Shown here one piece after another: positions 33,602 to 45,605 of a DNA stretch of 64,000 bases. A program made the position numbers and the translations under genes. Under the pieces are notes generated by a model. The model saw only the letters and a program-made list of their open reading frames with translations. It was not told the origin of the DNA and ran no database searches. Every line of letters begins with the position of its first letter. Positions within the stretch are counted from its first letter, which is position 1. The DNA is from Ahaetulla prasina (lineage: Eukaryota; Chordata; Lepidosauria; Squamata; Colubridae): NCBI RefSeq assembly GCF_028640845.1, contig NC_080540.1, forward strand, positions 95,096,061-95,160,060, written 5' to 3'.

Positions 33602-34440
33602 AGTTCTAAAGACAGAATTTAATTGGCTTGCCCTGGTTCTACCATTATAATCTTTATTGAATCATTTGCTAATGTGTAAAAAAACCTCAAAAATTATCAT
33701 TTTAGGCGGAAGCTATTTTTTATTCCCATCATAATCTTTGATTATCCTTTTTCTGTGGCTTCTCAATGATACCATCACTTACTTCTTTTGTCAATTCTTA
33801 CCAGCTAATCTGCCACCTGGAATTTTTTTTTAATGAAAATTACTATCAGTGTACATATTGTACATGTTTGCCCTAATGGACATTGCATTGTTCTGCATGA
33901 AACAAAATTATACCACTTTGGAAAGATCTTTTTTTCCCCTGTTGATTTGGTTTTAACCAATGTAGAAGCTTTTGATTATAATAAAGGCCAGTCCTTTGTG
34001 ATTGTTGTTCATGATTTTGTTTTTTACAAAGATCAGATGATATTGCTACCAGTTAAATGAAAATCCACACATATGCTTACATGTTTAAGTCTTAGGAGAA
34101 AATTTGCATCTGCACATTCGATGAAAAATCTGTTGTTGAGGAAGGAGGTTATTATGAACAGATACAAGGGGGAAAATGTTTGAGGTTTGGCGGCGGGGGT
34201 GGGGGGGAGTTATACTCTAGTTTCCTTTTAATCTATTCCAGCAGATGGAGCCAATAAGTAAGCAAAACAATTTATGAATCAATGTCACAATAATATTCTA
34301 CACTTCTTATATTCACTTATGCTTTAAAGATCATCATAAACAGAGCCACTTTCGGAGGCTGTCCTGGAAAACCAGGTAAACCAATTCTGTAGCATCTATT
34401 ATAAGAATTTGTAAGGATGTTTAATAATAAAGTTGGGCAT
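33563..34440. other. Unique sequence
   Basis: No repeat or gene recognised. Confidence 0.4.
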
Positions 34441-34448
34441 TGGGTACA

Positions 34449-34985
34449 GAGGTAATCCTTGATTTACAACCACTCGTTTAGTGACCATTCAAAGTTATAA
34501 AGGCATTGAAAAAAGTGACTTATGAATGGTTTTCACACTTATGACCATTGCAGCATCCCTATGGTCACATGATCAAAACTCAGGTGCCTGGTAACTGGCA
34601 TGTATTTATGATGGCTGCACTGTCCCAAGATCATGTAATCAACTATTTGTAATTTTCCCAGCCAGCTTCTGACAAGCAAAGTCAATGGGAGAAGCTAAAT
34701 TCATTTAAGGACTACAACATGGGTGTCAAATTTGCTGCGTCACATTGCCATCACATGACATATCGCGATGTTTTTCCCCTTAAAGGAGCTGGGGTAGCGT
34801 GGCCTGTGTGTGATGCATCCGGCCCATGGGCCGCTAGTTTGGCACCCTTGGGACTACATGATTCACTTAACTGCAGTGATTGGCTGTGGAGAAAAGATCA
34901 TAAAATGGAGCAAAGCTCACTTAACTGCCTTGTTTAGTGCAGAAACTTTGGCCTCAATTGTAGTCGTTAAGTAGAGGATTACTTT
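34449..34985. mobile_element. TA-type MITE ('GTAATCCTTGATTTACAACC') split by a hAT MITE
   Basis: Left end AGGTAATCCTTGATTTACAA and right end CGTTAAGTAGAGGATTACTT are inverse. Internal words 'ATGACCATTGCAGCATCCCT' and 'TCTGACAAGCAAAGTCAATG' match 5379 and 61119. Interrupted at 34717-34850. Confidence 0.8.
34717..34850. mobile_element. 134-bp hAT MITE, 'GTGTCAAA' family
   Basis: Starts ACATGGGTGTCAAATTTG and ends AGTTTGGCACCCTTG. A perfect TSD GGACTACA lies at 34709-34716 and 34851-34858. Nested inside the TA-type MITE. Confidence 0.9.
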
Positions 34986-35620
34986 AGAATAGAATAGAAT
35001 AGAATAGAATAGAATAGAATAGAATAGAATAGAATAGAATAGAATAGAATAGAATAGAATAGAATTTTATTGGCCAAGTGTGATTGGACACACAAGGAAT
35101 TTGTCTTGGTGCATATGCTCTCAGTGTACATAAAAGAAAAGATATGTTCATCAAGGTACAACATTTACAACACAATTGATGATCAATATATCAATATAAA
35201 TCATAAGGATTGCCAGCAACAAGTTATAGTCATACAGTCATAAGTGGAAAGAGATTGGTGATGGGAACTATGAAACGATTAATAGTAGTGCAGATTCAGT
35301 AAATAGTCTGACAGTGTTGAGGGAATTATTTGTTTATCAGAGTGATGGCCTTCGGGGAAAAACTGTTCTTGTGTCTAGTTGTTCTGTTGTGCAGTGCTCT
35401 ATAGCGTCGTTTTGAAGGTAGGAGTTGAAACAGTTTATGTCCAGGATGCGAGGGATCTGCAAATATTTTCACGGCCCTCTTCTTGATTCGTGCAGTATAC
35501 AGGTCCTCAGTGGAACGCAGATTGGTAGCAACCATTTTTTCTGCAGTTCTAATTATCCTCTGAAGTCTGTGTTTTTCTTGTTGGGTTGCAGAACCGAACC
35601 AGACAGTTATAGAGGTGCAA
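34986..35620 (-). mobile_element. CR1/L3-type LINE 3' end with long (AATAG)n tail
   Basis: The tail at 34986-35062 holds about 15 GAATA units. The 3' UTR follows, then the antisense coding remnant at 35535-35326 (EDLYTARIKKRAVKIFADP, then a KNSFSPKAITLINK end). It directly abuts the 34449 MITE. Confidence 0.88.
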
Positions 35621-35710
35621 ATGACAATTATTATAAATTATACTAGGTATATACAATATTACAATATTACTAGGTATATACAATATTACAAATTATACTA
35701 GGTATATCTG
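35621..35710. repeat. Local tandem repeat 'ACTAGGTATATACAATATTAC'-like
   Basis: Units of about 20-30 bases built on CTAGGTATATACAATATTAC occur three times with variation. Confidence 0.7.
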
Positions 35711-37195
35711 GACTACAGCTCAAACAGTCAACATTCTTTGGTTCAAAAAGATAAAAACAAACACTGAAAAACAGTAGCACTCTGGGAAAACAGTATTAAC
35801 AGTAGATAACTTACATGGAAAAAAACGTATCTTTATCCGAGATGACCTTCTTCATATAGATAGTATTACATATCTTACCAGCATGCAGAGTGTTACTATA
35901 TCTGCCTATCCCAATTTAAAATCTCATAGTCAAGAAAAAATGCTAGGGTACTTAAATAGTTATTAGAAATATTAGAAATAAGAACTAAAGCTTGGAAGCC
36001 ACAAAATTTTCAGGGAAAACCTCTGATGGCAATTAGATTAAAACGTTCCTTAAATTATTTCTGAAGACAATAATTTATTTCTTTGGTCTGGTGAAATAAT
36101 AAAGCTGATATCTTGTCGAACTGTAGACGCAAAAGAATGTATGTACCTTGCAGAAAGATGTAAGCAGCAAAACACCAAGGGCAAAAAAGGAACAATCACA
36201 AATTAGCAAAGAATGGGAGATTATTAGACAACAAAGATATAAAGGAGTAGCATGCATGAATAGAAAAAAAAACACCCTACAGTATCTATCAGGCTTTGTT
36301 TTATATAGTCCACCTATACAGTGATCTTAAAAAGCAAAGCAGTTCCTGTATGGAATGTGTGAGTACAAAAGGTTTTTCAGAGACGGTGTCAAATATTTGT
36401 GCATGTGCAGTGTTTGGGGTCCAACTGCCTTAATGGGAATGTCCACTCCATTTAATTTGATTTATAAGCCCACCCACTTGGGGTCAGCTGCCCCCACCCA
36501 ACTCCCCATCGCTGCTGGCATGCCACTCCCAATGCATCTGTTGGACACCGAAATGTTCTCCAGACACAACAGTTCATATACATGGAGACATTAATGACAT
36601 CTGCTTTTGGTAGCTGCTAATCTGATCTTTCCTAATGGGAGAAAATACAAGCCTTTCAGTCCAATTGTAAGGTCTGAGAAGGTCCTTATTGATAGTTATT
36701 TTCTTGTTTTTCAAATATCCAACTACTTAATAAGGCTGGAGACATAACCAACTACGAATCTCTCATTTTGATCTGAAGGTAAAAAAGGGTGAAAAAAAAT
36801 TAAAACTGATCACCAAATTTCACATCAATATCTCAAAAGGCCGAAGGATATTTTAAGTGAATTCCTAAATTTTGGGTCCAATATTACACAGAAAACCTGG
36901 AGATAGATGGTCACTTTTACATGCAAAGGGTGATATAAAAGGCAGGACTAGTATGCTTTTGTCTCTTTCCCAAAAATCCAAATAAATGCTGCCCACTTTT
37001 TGTACTGTCTCAATAAAGCCAATGCGACATTATTAGTACAATATATATCATAATATCAATTCTACAGAAATAACAAAAATAAATGCAGATCAAAACCATG
37101 TTCAGTTAGTGGTGTAGGGTTCCAGCCCTCACTCATAAATCTGGATTCTCTCTCTTAGCTTTTATTTACCTCAACATACCATAAAATGTAACTAT
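35711..37195. other. Unique AT-rich sequence
   Basis: No repeat or gene recognised. Confidence 0.4.
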
Positions 37196-37204
37196 GTGAT
37201 TCAT

Positions 37205-37588
37205 GTTGTATAAAGACTTATGACCACAACTGAGCTCAAAATTTCTGTTCTTAAGCGAGACATTTGCCCCATTTTTCTTGCCATAGTTATTAAGTGAATC
37301 ACTGTAGTGGTTATGTTAGTAAGTGAAGTAACTTACTAGTTAGTAACTTAACAAATAAGAGAATCTGGCTTGCTCATTGATTTTGCTTGACAGAAGGTGA
37401 TCATATGACTCAGGAGAATGCAACTGTCATAAATACATGCCAGTTGCCAAGCATCAGAATTTTGATCACGTGACCATGGCAATGCGGCAATAATCCTTAC
37501 TGGAAAACGGTCATAAGTCACTTTTTTCAATGTCGTCATAAATTCGCACAATCACTAAGTGAATGGTTATAAGTCAAGAACTACCTCT
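37205..37588. mobile_element. TA-type MITE copy (decayed)
   Basis: Contains ACTTATGACCACAACTGAGC, AGTTGCCAAGCATCAGAATT, TTGATCACGTGACCATGGCA and the end TTATAAGTCAAGAACTACCT. Carries a local duplication of 'AGTAACTTA' words. Confidence 0.75.
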
Positions 37589-37589
37589 T

Positions 37590-38350
37590 TTGCTGATCTG
37601 GGATGCTGCCATCATTCTGTGTGTGGGTTTTCCCACTAGCTAGTTACTAACTGAGAAGAGGATTCTTCAGTAGATAAAACCTTGGTCTGATCCAATGAAG
37701 CATTTCTCTCCCCTAATTCTTTCTCCTAACAGATGATTGCTAATAACATTCAGGAGCTTATGAATAACCTTGAGCACTGAGGTATCTAAATGATCTACAA
37801 TAGCAAAGCAAACAAGAATTAAAAAAGGAGAAAATCATGTCTGATCTATAATGGATAATAGGTATAAATATACAAAACACACACACTAATGCAGAACCAA
37901 AAATTATACAGAAATATTCTGCCCATATCAAGGCCAATGCCACATTCTTCATTTTTGTTGAAAACAAAAAGCAAACCACATTCCATATCCCAACAAGATA
38001 GGTGCTTCAATGAATCTCGTCTTCATGTCATCTCATAGCTATAATTGTTTGTATTATTTTTGGCATGCAAAACCATCATCATTTAGTGTCAGAGATGAGC
38101 AACCTGCCTCTAAAATATATGGACTGTCATTCTAGATGTTGTAGTTGCATATGACTCATTTCAGGTTCTTCCCTATAATTTAAATCATGAATTAGATATT
38201 TAGATGTTTCAAAAGCAGGAGTGTATGGAGTTGTTTCTAATAAGCGCAAAGGGGAACGAAGCAATAAAAATTATTTTCCCAAAATAATCGTGAAAAATCA
38301 TGAAAAACTTTCTGCTTTGTTCAAACTCAAAGAATAATTGAATATTTAAA
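37590..38350. other. Unique sequence
   Basis: No repeat or gene recognised. Confidence 0.4.
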
Positions 38351-38359
38351 TAAAAATAA

Positions 38360-38768
38360 AATAATCATTTAATGACTTAGACTCAGAGACTATTCAAAGT
38401 TACAAAAAATGCTACTTCTGACCCAGTTTTGCAGCTTTGATGGTCACACAAAGACATCTGCAATCGCATGAAGGCATTTTGGGTGTTTGGCAACTGACTC
38501 ACCTTTGTGGCTGTTTGCAGCATCTCGGGTCACATGATCACACTTTTTGACATGTTTTGCTGGTTTACAGAGCTCACGTCTGGTTTGGGGTAAAAAACAC
38601 CCATTGATAAAATAGATTTGCTTAATAACCATGGAGTTTATTTAATAACCATCAGGAAAGAAATGTTCCAATTTTGAGTCCAGGCATGTGATGCCTCAGT
38701 TTATAACTGCAATGACAACTGTAATTCCAGGCATAATCACAGTCATAGGTTTAGGACTGCCTAGATTT
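38360..38768. mobile_element. TA-type MITE copy (divergent)
   Basis: TTAATGACTTAGACTCAGAG, TCGGGTCACATGATCACAC, AACCATGGAGTTTATTTAAT, end CATAGGTTTAGGACTGCCTA. Closest to the 1005 copy. Confidence 0.6.
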
Positions 38769-38769
38769 T

Positions 38770-39549
38770 AAATTATTAAGACTATGGGTCTTAAAAGTAA
38801 CTAACATTTGGTCCGGGGCCACAGCATAGCTCAGATTTTTTTTCTCCAATTCTAAATTATTTTTAAGTGATCTTGGAAAATTTAGAGATGGCAGCTTTTC
38901 TGAAACCTTTCCTTATATTGGTCAGCCCTTCAAGGTAGACCACACTAGGAAAGCAAAGTTATCAATGCTAGGGTTGTTTTTGTTATAAGGTTACAGTAAC
39001 AGAATCTTGTAATTCTGTGTCTCCTCGCTTTCTTGTATCTTCATGAGAAATAGGGTGGGCTATGTCTGAGATACTTTCTCAAATTACATTTCTATCCTGG
39101 ACTCAGATTTCTTTTATTTGAGTGTTGTCTTGATTTTGGTGCTTCCTTCTGCCCCTCAAGGCTATTCTTTCTTCCCATTACAATGTCAGCCCTCAACAGT
39201 ATCAGAGAGCAGAAGAAGGAGAAACAGGGATCATACCATAAATAGAAATAGGAGAGATAGTACATCTGAAGGAACCAAAGACTGTCCAGCCTTCCATTGT
39301 GGAAGACTATAATCCAGGGGGAAAATCTGGACTAGAGCCTGAGGACTTTCTTCGGAGGAAAGGGCAGAAAGAGTGGTGAATAACACCCTTTCTCTGTCTT
39401 CAGCAAATTTTAAATGTTCTTAACAACGTTGTTCCATTGAACACTGGGGTTATTGGAACCATTTAATAGAACTGCTTTGTCCAGATGTATCCACAAAATG
39501 AATTTAAAAGGACATAAATCTATATGGAGTACACATCCATACTGAGAAT
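38770..39549. other. Unique sequence
   Basis: No repeat or gene recognised. Confidence 0.4.
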
Positions 39550-39557
39550 CTATAGAT

Positions 39558-39956
39558 CAGGGGTGAAATCCAGCAGGTTCTGACAGGTTCTGGAGAACCG
39601 GTAGCAGAAATTTTGAGTAGTTCAGAGAACCGGAAAATACTACCTTTGCCTGGCTTCAGAATGGGGTGGAAATGGAGATTTTGCAATATCCTTCCCCCAG
39701 GAGTGGGGAGAGAATGGGGATTTTGCAGTATCCTTCCCCTGGAGTGGGGTGGGAATGGATATTTTGCAGTATCCTTCCCCTGGAGTGGGGTGAGAATGGA
39801 TATTTTGCAGCATCCTTCCCCTGGAGTGGGGTGGAATGGAGATTTTGCAGTATCCTTCCCCTGTCACGCCCACCAAGTCACACCCATCAAGCGACACCAC
39901 GCCCACCAAGACACACCCACAGAACCGGTAGTAAAAAAAAATTGATTTCACCACTG
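39558..39956. mobile_element. hAT MITE with five-unit internal tandem repeat
   Basis: Starts CAGGGGTGAAATCCAGC and ends TTGATTTCACCACTG. TSD CTATAGAT (39550-39557) and CTACAGAT (39957-39964) match 7 of 8. The interior at 39661-39865 holds five units of about 43 bp (GATTTTGCAGTATCCTTCCC then a GGAGTGGGGTGGGAATG-like half). Flanking motifs GAACCGGTAG and CACGCCCACC match the other family members. Confidence 0.9.
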
Positions 39957-39961
39957 CTACA

Positions 39962-40110
39962 GATATAATAACAGAATTGGAAGAGACCTTGGAGGTCTTC
40001 TAGTCCAACCTCCTGCTAAAGCAGGAAACCCTATAACATTTCAGACAAATGGTTGTCTAATCTCTTGTTACAAACCTCAAGCGATGGAGCACCCACAACA
40101 TCTGAATAGT
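39962..40110 (-). mobile_element. CR1 LINE 3' end
   Basis: TAACAGAATTGGAAGAGACC, then TTCTAGTCCAACCTCCTGC: antisense CR1 3' UTR, directly beside the preceding hAT element. Confidence 0.85.
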
Positions 40111-40214
40111 TATAACTTCATTCCTCTCTGGTCCACATTCTTGTCTATGCAGTCCATGACATAGAATGGGTGATACATTGGAGTGAAAAGGATGTGTCTA
40201 TTATCTCATTTCAT

Positions 40215-40333
40215 AAGATATTTCTTTTCTTTTTTTTAAAGAAAAGCTTTAAGAACTCCCTTTTATGACCCTGTAATCCCTTAATTTGGGGCAGGGTGGG
40301 GGAGATGAGATGGAGCTGAATGTTTACTGGCTC
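40215..40333 (-). mobile_element. SINE 3' portion (family of 19034)
   Basis: CCCTGTAATCCCTTAATTTG, then ATTTACTGG-like text GAATGTTTACTGGC, is the inverse of the 19034 SINE 3' end. Abuts the inverted repeat. Confidence 0.5.
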
Positions 40334-40500
40334 AGATACCTACAATTGGTAAAGATTTGAGAATTCAAGTTATGTCCTCTGGATTAATATTAGTAGATAC
40401 AAGTTTTTTGCTTTTGTTTTAGGAAAAACCTTATATCTATTAATATTAATCCAGAGGGCATAATGTGAAATTCTCAGCCTTTACCAATTGTGGGTATCTA
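40334..40500. repeat. Large inverted repeat (about 66-bp arms, 34-nt loop)
   Basis: Left arm 40334-40399 and right arm 40434-40500 are inverse with few mismatches (shared core CTCTGGATTAATATTA). A transcript could form a long hairpin. No TIR/TSD pattern of a named MITE is visible. Confidence 0.85.
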
Positions 40501-43319
40501 TTTATGGACCTTTGTATCATAAGAATGGAGACACCTGTGAAACGGATTGTAGGAAACATAGGAGAAATGAGCTAATTTCTTATTAAGCTTTCTGTCAAAG
40601 GAAGGACATTGGTGCCTTAAATGAAATATCTTAAAAACTAAAAAGGATCAAAATTTAACAAGAGTCAAAGATCAGAAGGAGAAATATATAAATCAGGCAG
40701 TTTCATTCCATTTCCCCTTGGATAGCAATTTTTCTTATGACACGGAAGGCTGGACAGTTCTACCTCTCTAAAATATCGAAAAGCACTTTCGATATTTTTT
40801 AACCAGCTAAAAAAAATTACCGGCTACCTAAAAAGAGACCCCTGGATCCTGGGCACCAATAATGCAAGTTACACGGATTATTTTTATACAGACCTCAGCC
40901 TATGATCCAAGTTTCATCTTTGGAGTAGCATTTCTTCCTAATGGTAACATCAACAATCAGACAGGCTGACAACTAAAGCTATTCGGAATCTTCCCTTGAT
41001 CTTTAGGCAAGGGCCTTCCTCTAATGGACAAGGTCATGCTCCTTCCTGTCCCTGCCCCTCCCCTTTAATAGCAACTTCTTGCAGGGATGACCCTTTTTGA
41101 TAACGGAGTCAGAGAGGTCAAAAGCCGGTACTAATTGCTGTCCCTTAAGATCTCTGGCTGCCTCTTCTTCTTTTTTTTTTGTATTCCAAATATATGACCT
41201 CCAAAGGTGTTGGAAATACACCCTTTGGAAACAATACAATTGTACCTAGTTTGCTTATGGGCATCTGTTGCATTTTCTAGGATTAGCCTTGTACATACAG
41301 CTCTAAAGTGCATAATCAAATACCTAACAGCAGTGTGATTAATGCACAAGAGTTTTGCAGTAGCCAAAATTCCTTTTAGCATTATTTATGGCAAGTTGAA
41401 GTTTCCATGGAGTTCATTTCCTATTTCTCTTAGCTGTCAGGGTATGTGTTTCAATGTGTTTGTACCTGTATACATGCACAGAGAGGGAATATTTATTATA
41501 CTCTGTTCTATTGTACCATTGTTTATTTTATGGTTGAATCATTGTTTTCTTAGAGTCGATTTGAAATTGAAGCTGATACAGGTTTCTTATATAGAAATAC
41601 TCCCACAGGTTCAGAAAAGAAAATAGCAACCAGAAGAATCAAATATGAGACTATATGATAAAAGAGCTTCTCTTTTTTCTTTTGTCATGGGATCCTATTT
41701 TGAAATAATGTTTAAAATAAATGGTAGTGAAAAGGAACCCACATTACTTTGCAATAACATAAAAAAGCTTACTGGCGGCTTAATTAATTTTCAAGATAGC
41801 GCTCCACAAAAGACTGGGAAAGTTATTTATTTATTTGAATGATATTATTTGTTTCTTATCTGTTTCCCAACAGAAGTAGGAGGCAGCATGACACATCCTC
41901 TCTGCCACTTTCCAAAAATAACATATATAGACAAACTCCCCCCCTCCAAAGAAATAAAAATAATAAAGCTTTTATCCCACAGGGGAAAATGGAGGCAAAA
42001 GTTAACATGATATTAAGTTTCACAGAGAATCCTCCACAATTTCAAAAATTTTAATTGGGCAGTATTTTTTGTTATCATTTTAATGTTTTCTTCTGTTTTG
42101 TTTTCTTTTTCTTTTTGATGTGCATTGCATGGTTTAATTCTTTACAGGGGTTTACCTCCTTAAATGAATTTAAATGGAATAGCTTTGTTCTTTATTACTT
42201 GCGTTAGTTCTGTTTTCTTAAAAACTCTGTCAAATAATATTTTGTCTACTTGAAAATGGAAACTCCTGGTAAAGTAATGATGAGGGAGGCAGTGCCTTGT
42301 CAGCCTTTTACTGATTAGTATTAGAGAAGATAAAGATCTTTCTTTATCTTCTCTACACTTTAAGAATCGTCTTGCCTAGCATTGCCTGGCTCTAATGAGT
42401 CAGCTGCAAGATGGAATAATGAACAGTGAACAGAATTAGACAGATGGACTAGAAAATAAGTCCTCGAAGTCCTTGAAGTCTGTTGAGCCTCCTCAGTCTG
42501 AAGAACAACATGTATAAAAATCATGTTTGTGGGTTCATCTCTCATACTGGTATATAGGAAAGCAACAGACAAGTGTTAAGGGACTTGTTTCAGTTTGGGA
42601 CCTGGAAAAACCACTGCTAAAGTCTTGTCTGGCAGAATGCAGAGCTTTGCCAGCCTTTATAGCTGAGATGGCTGCAAAAAGGTGAGATCCATTGACATAT
42701 AAGTTGTGAAAAATGGAGCAAGGACACCAGTCAAGATTATTCTTCCACTGACTCCATCATTAACTATGGAATATCTGAACAACAAGTAGTCAATCAAGTA
42801 AAAACTTCAGGAAGTTTAAAATAAATCATAAAGAGTAAAAACTCTTGCAAATGAAAGAGGAAGATACTTTTTTTAAAAAAAAGTGATAACTATTCTTGAT
42901 AAACAAAATGATCATGGAAAAGATAAGCTCAAACTCAAGGATAAGAAAACCAGAAAGCTAACAATCAGTCCTGAGTCAATTCAACTCAGAGGCTTAGTTT
43001 AAGAAGCAGAAATGAGGAAACTACAGCATGCCTACTGACTTATACCAACTTAAGGACAGTCTTTAAACAATAAAGTAGAAAACCTGAAAGGCATGGAGCT
43101 GACATATCTGTCAACTGCAGTATTTACTGCCTTCTGAAAGGGCAAATAATTCTGTCTGGCATTTGCACCCTGATAAAAATAAGCTAGTATTCTTAATAAT
43201 CCAAGTCTAATTACTTAACTTGACTCAAAGGGTTACTTTCTCCATATTATTCATTCTTCGTCCCACTGGTTACCCAATTCAAGGATATTGCCAGGACTAA
43301 TTAACTATCCTATAAATAC
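40501..43319. other. Unique sequence
   Basis: No repeat or gene recognised. The block at 40690-41120 is balanced and non-repetitive and might be conserved, but I have no direct evidence. Confidence 0.35.
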
Positions 43320-43327
43320 AATTCACA

Positions 43328-43474
43328 CAGTAGTGGGTTTCGATTTAGTTTACTACTGGTTCTCTCATGCGCACGCGCAGAAACTTCTGTGCATGCTCAG
43401 AAGCGTCCGGGCAGGTAGGTGGAGCCTCCCGCTGCCGCTACTGGTTCGCACGAACCGGTAGCAACCCACCACTG
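43328..43474. mobile_element. 147-bp hAT MITE, 'CAGTAGTGGGTTTC' subfamily
   Basis: Starts CAGTAGTGGGTTTCGATT and ends AGCAACCCACCACTG. TSD AATTCACA (43320-43327) and AATTCATA (43475-43482) match 7 of 8. Interior GCGCACGCGCAGAAACTTC matches 8112. Confidence 0.9.
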
Positions 43475-43482
43475 AATTCATA

Positions 43483-45490
43483 CCAAACAATAGGAACATT
43501 TTCTTTACATAAAGTTGCTGAGCAGGTTTTTAGTTTGAAACCTATACCCGTTCACCAAAACGCTTTCATATTGTGCTTTTCACAAAATAATTTAGTTACA
43601 CTTCGCAAGCCTATGGATAATGGAGAGCCTAAGTTGAGCACCACAGATGCTCTGTTTAAGGAAAAGTGAGCAACAGTTTCTGCATAACTGGGAGAGTCTC
43701 CCTCCAGTGGTCCTTTTATACTTCAGGACAGCAGCAAAATGCATAGAAAGGGAATATTTAAAAAAACTTTACAACCCAGGCAGAAAGTGTACCCCATCCT
43801 CTACTTTCTTCTTATCGCAGAATCTCCTTTCTCTGAGAAAGAAATTTGATGGAATACTTGACTCTTAAATATTAAAATTATAGTCTCTTAACAACTTGGC
43901 ATACCTTCTAATCCACTTTAGTCTATCTCTCAAAGTATTCCAATAGAATTGGCTGTTGTAGCAGATTCTTACAACAGTCATTTAAAGCAGCTAGTTGGTA
44001 TTTGTGGATGCACTCTGCTAGTCTTCGTTTAGATAATGTTGTTGGTTGTCTCATATGTCTTACCTAGTTATTTCTATATTTTAGATTATAGATTAGATGA
44101 AGGTAGGACCTACCTCTTTTTACCGATTTGGGATCAGTAGGTATGGTGCATAAATGCTTTAAACAAAGGAAATAACGGATAACCTAAAACAGGAGTCATT
44201 TTTCTTATGAATATCAGCAAAATACTGACCAAAGACTTTGTCCTTTGCCACTTACCCTGGGAATAAAATGTTTACATAATCCTGTCTTTTAAAATAACAG
44301 CATTGGTACATTGCTGAGCAGGGCTGACAACTATAGTAAAGATTTTTGGCTTTCTTCAGTACTTCCTCTTCTGAGCTCACCTCAGCAATATCATCTTGAT
44401 CTCTGTAAACAAAATTAAATATTTCAGTGGCATTAAGCCTGAACAATGAAAATGAGTGATCCAGCCATAGCCTTTGTTGGCTTTATTATGACAGGCACTA
44501 TGGCAGCTGGTCTGTCAGTCACACCATGGGAAGCAGGAATTTTGATGGCTGATTTTGCCACTGGGAATAATTAACTTTTGATTAGCAGGGTCAACAAGGA
44601 CAGAAAGAGTGTAAAACAATAGGTGAGAAAAGGGGAAAGGATCTTGTAAAGAATTGTCAAAGCAGCACCGGCTATGTACGTGCAAGCTTCACATTTCTGG
44701 AAGTTGGATAGTGTTTAAAAAAAAACCCACTTTATACATAAAATTGCCCCATTTTTTTAAAGGTCGGGATGTTCACTAGTTTGAAAAAGATGAAGAACGG
44801 TTAAGGCTATAAAAGAATATGTCAAATAATGATAGGACATAAAAGAAAGATTCATATACTCCAGTTCGATTGCTGTTACGTAGTCCTGTCCAGACACTTC
44901 TAATTTTAGAACGTGTATTTTCATCTTTGTGACAAAATGATTTATAACATTGGCAGTTTTCTGTGAAAATGGGAATAGCATGCTTCACAGGCTTAAAAAG
45001 ATATCCTTTGGTTGATAATATTATTAAAATGTGCTTTAAGAGGCAATCAGGTTTACAAAATACGTAATGGAGTGCTAATGGAGTAGCAGAGAGTAACCGA
45101 GGGCCAAGGAGAGAGCTTAAAAAGTTTAGGATATATGATATTTTAAATGGGGAAAAAAAAGAGGCAGAATCTATCTGGCATTTGCACTGATTAATAAAAT
45201 AGCTTTATCTTAAAGCAATAACATAGTACCTATTCTAGATACCTCTCGTAAAGGAAGAGAATTATGTTTCCCCTGTTCAGAATTATACAGCTATATGCAT
45301 TATTGGAATCCATTTTCCCCTAAGGCAATAAGGGCAGATGATAGGGCAAAGGGCAAGACTTCGAAGCTTCAAATATTGCCAGCCTGTGTTGGAGTTAAGA
45401 TAATGAGTTAGATGGATCATTCGCTCAACTGAGTTCCTGAATTTCCCTCATGGACAGATGTAAACCTCATCAGAAAAGATACTATTACAG
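43483..45490. other. Unique sequence
   Basis: No mobile element recognised. A possible exon-like stretch on the minus strand (44252-44446) is discussed in the findings. Confidence 0.35.
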
Positions 45491-45491
45491 A

Positions 45492-45605
45492 TAATCCATG
45501 CTTAATGAAGATAATTGGAATTTCCATCACTAAGTCATGTGGTCACAAAATGTGATGTCATGTGACTCCATTGCTAAGCGAAGGCAATACCAGAAGTTCC
45601 CATTG
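45492..45605. mobile_element. TA-type MITE fragment
   Basis: AGATAATCCATGCTTAATGA and AAGTCATGTGGTCACAAAAT resemble the ends and interior of the 5379 family. Very degraded. Confidence 0.4.

Noticed and set aside
34986..35062. AATAG array as a possible CRISPR or satellite array
   Set aside because: 5-base units without spacers at the 3' end of a LINE; it is a LINE tail microsatellite.
39613..39968. Two overlapping plus-strand ORFs of 100-110 codons and a minus-strand ORF of 104
   Set aside because: Produced by the 43-bp tandem repeat in a hAT element; all frames stay open because the repeat lacks stops.
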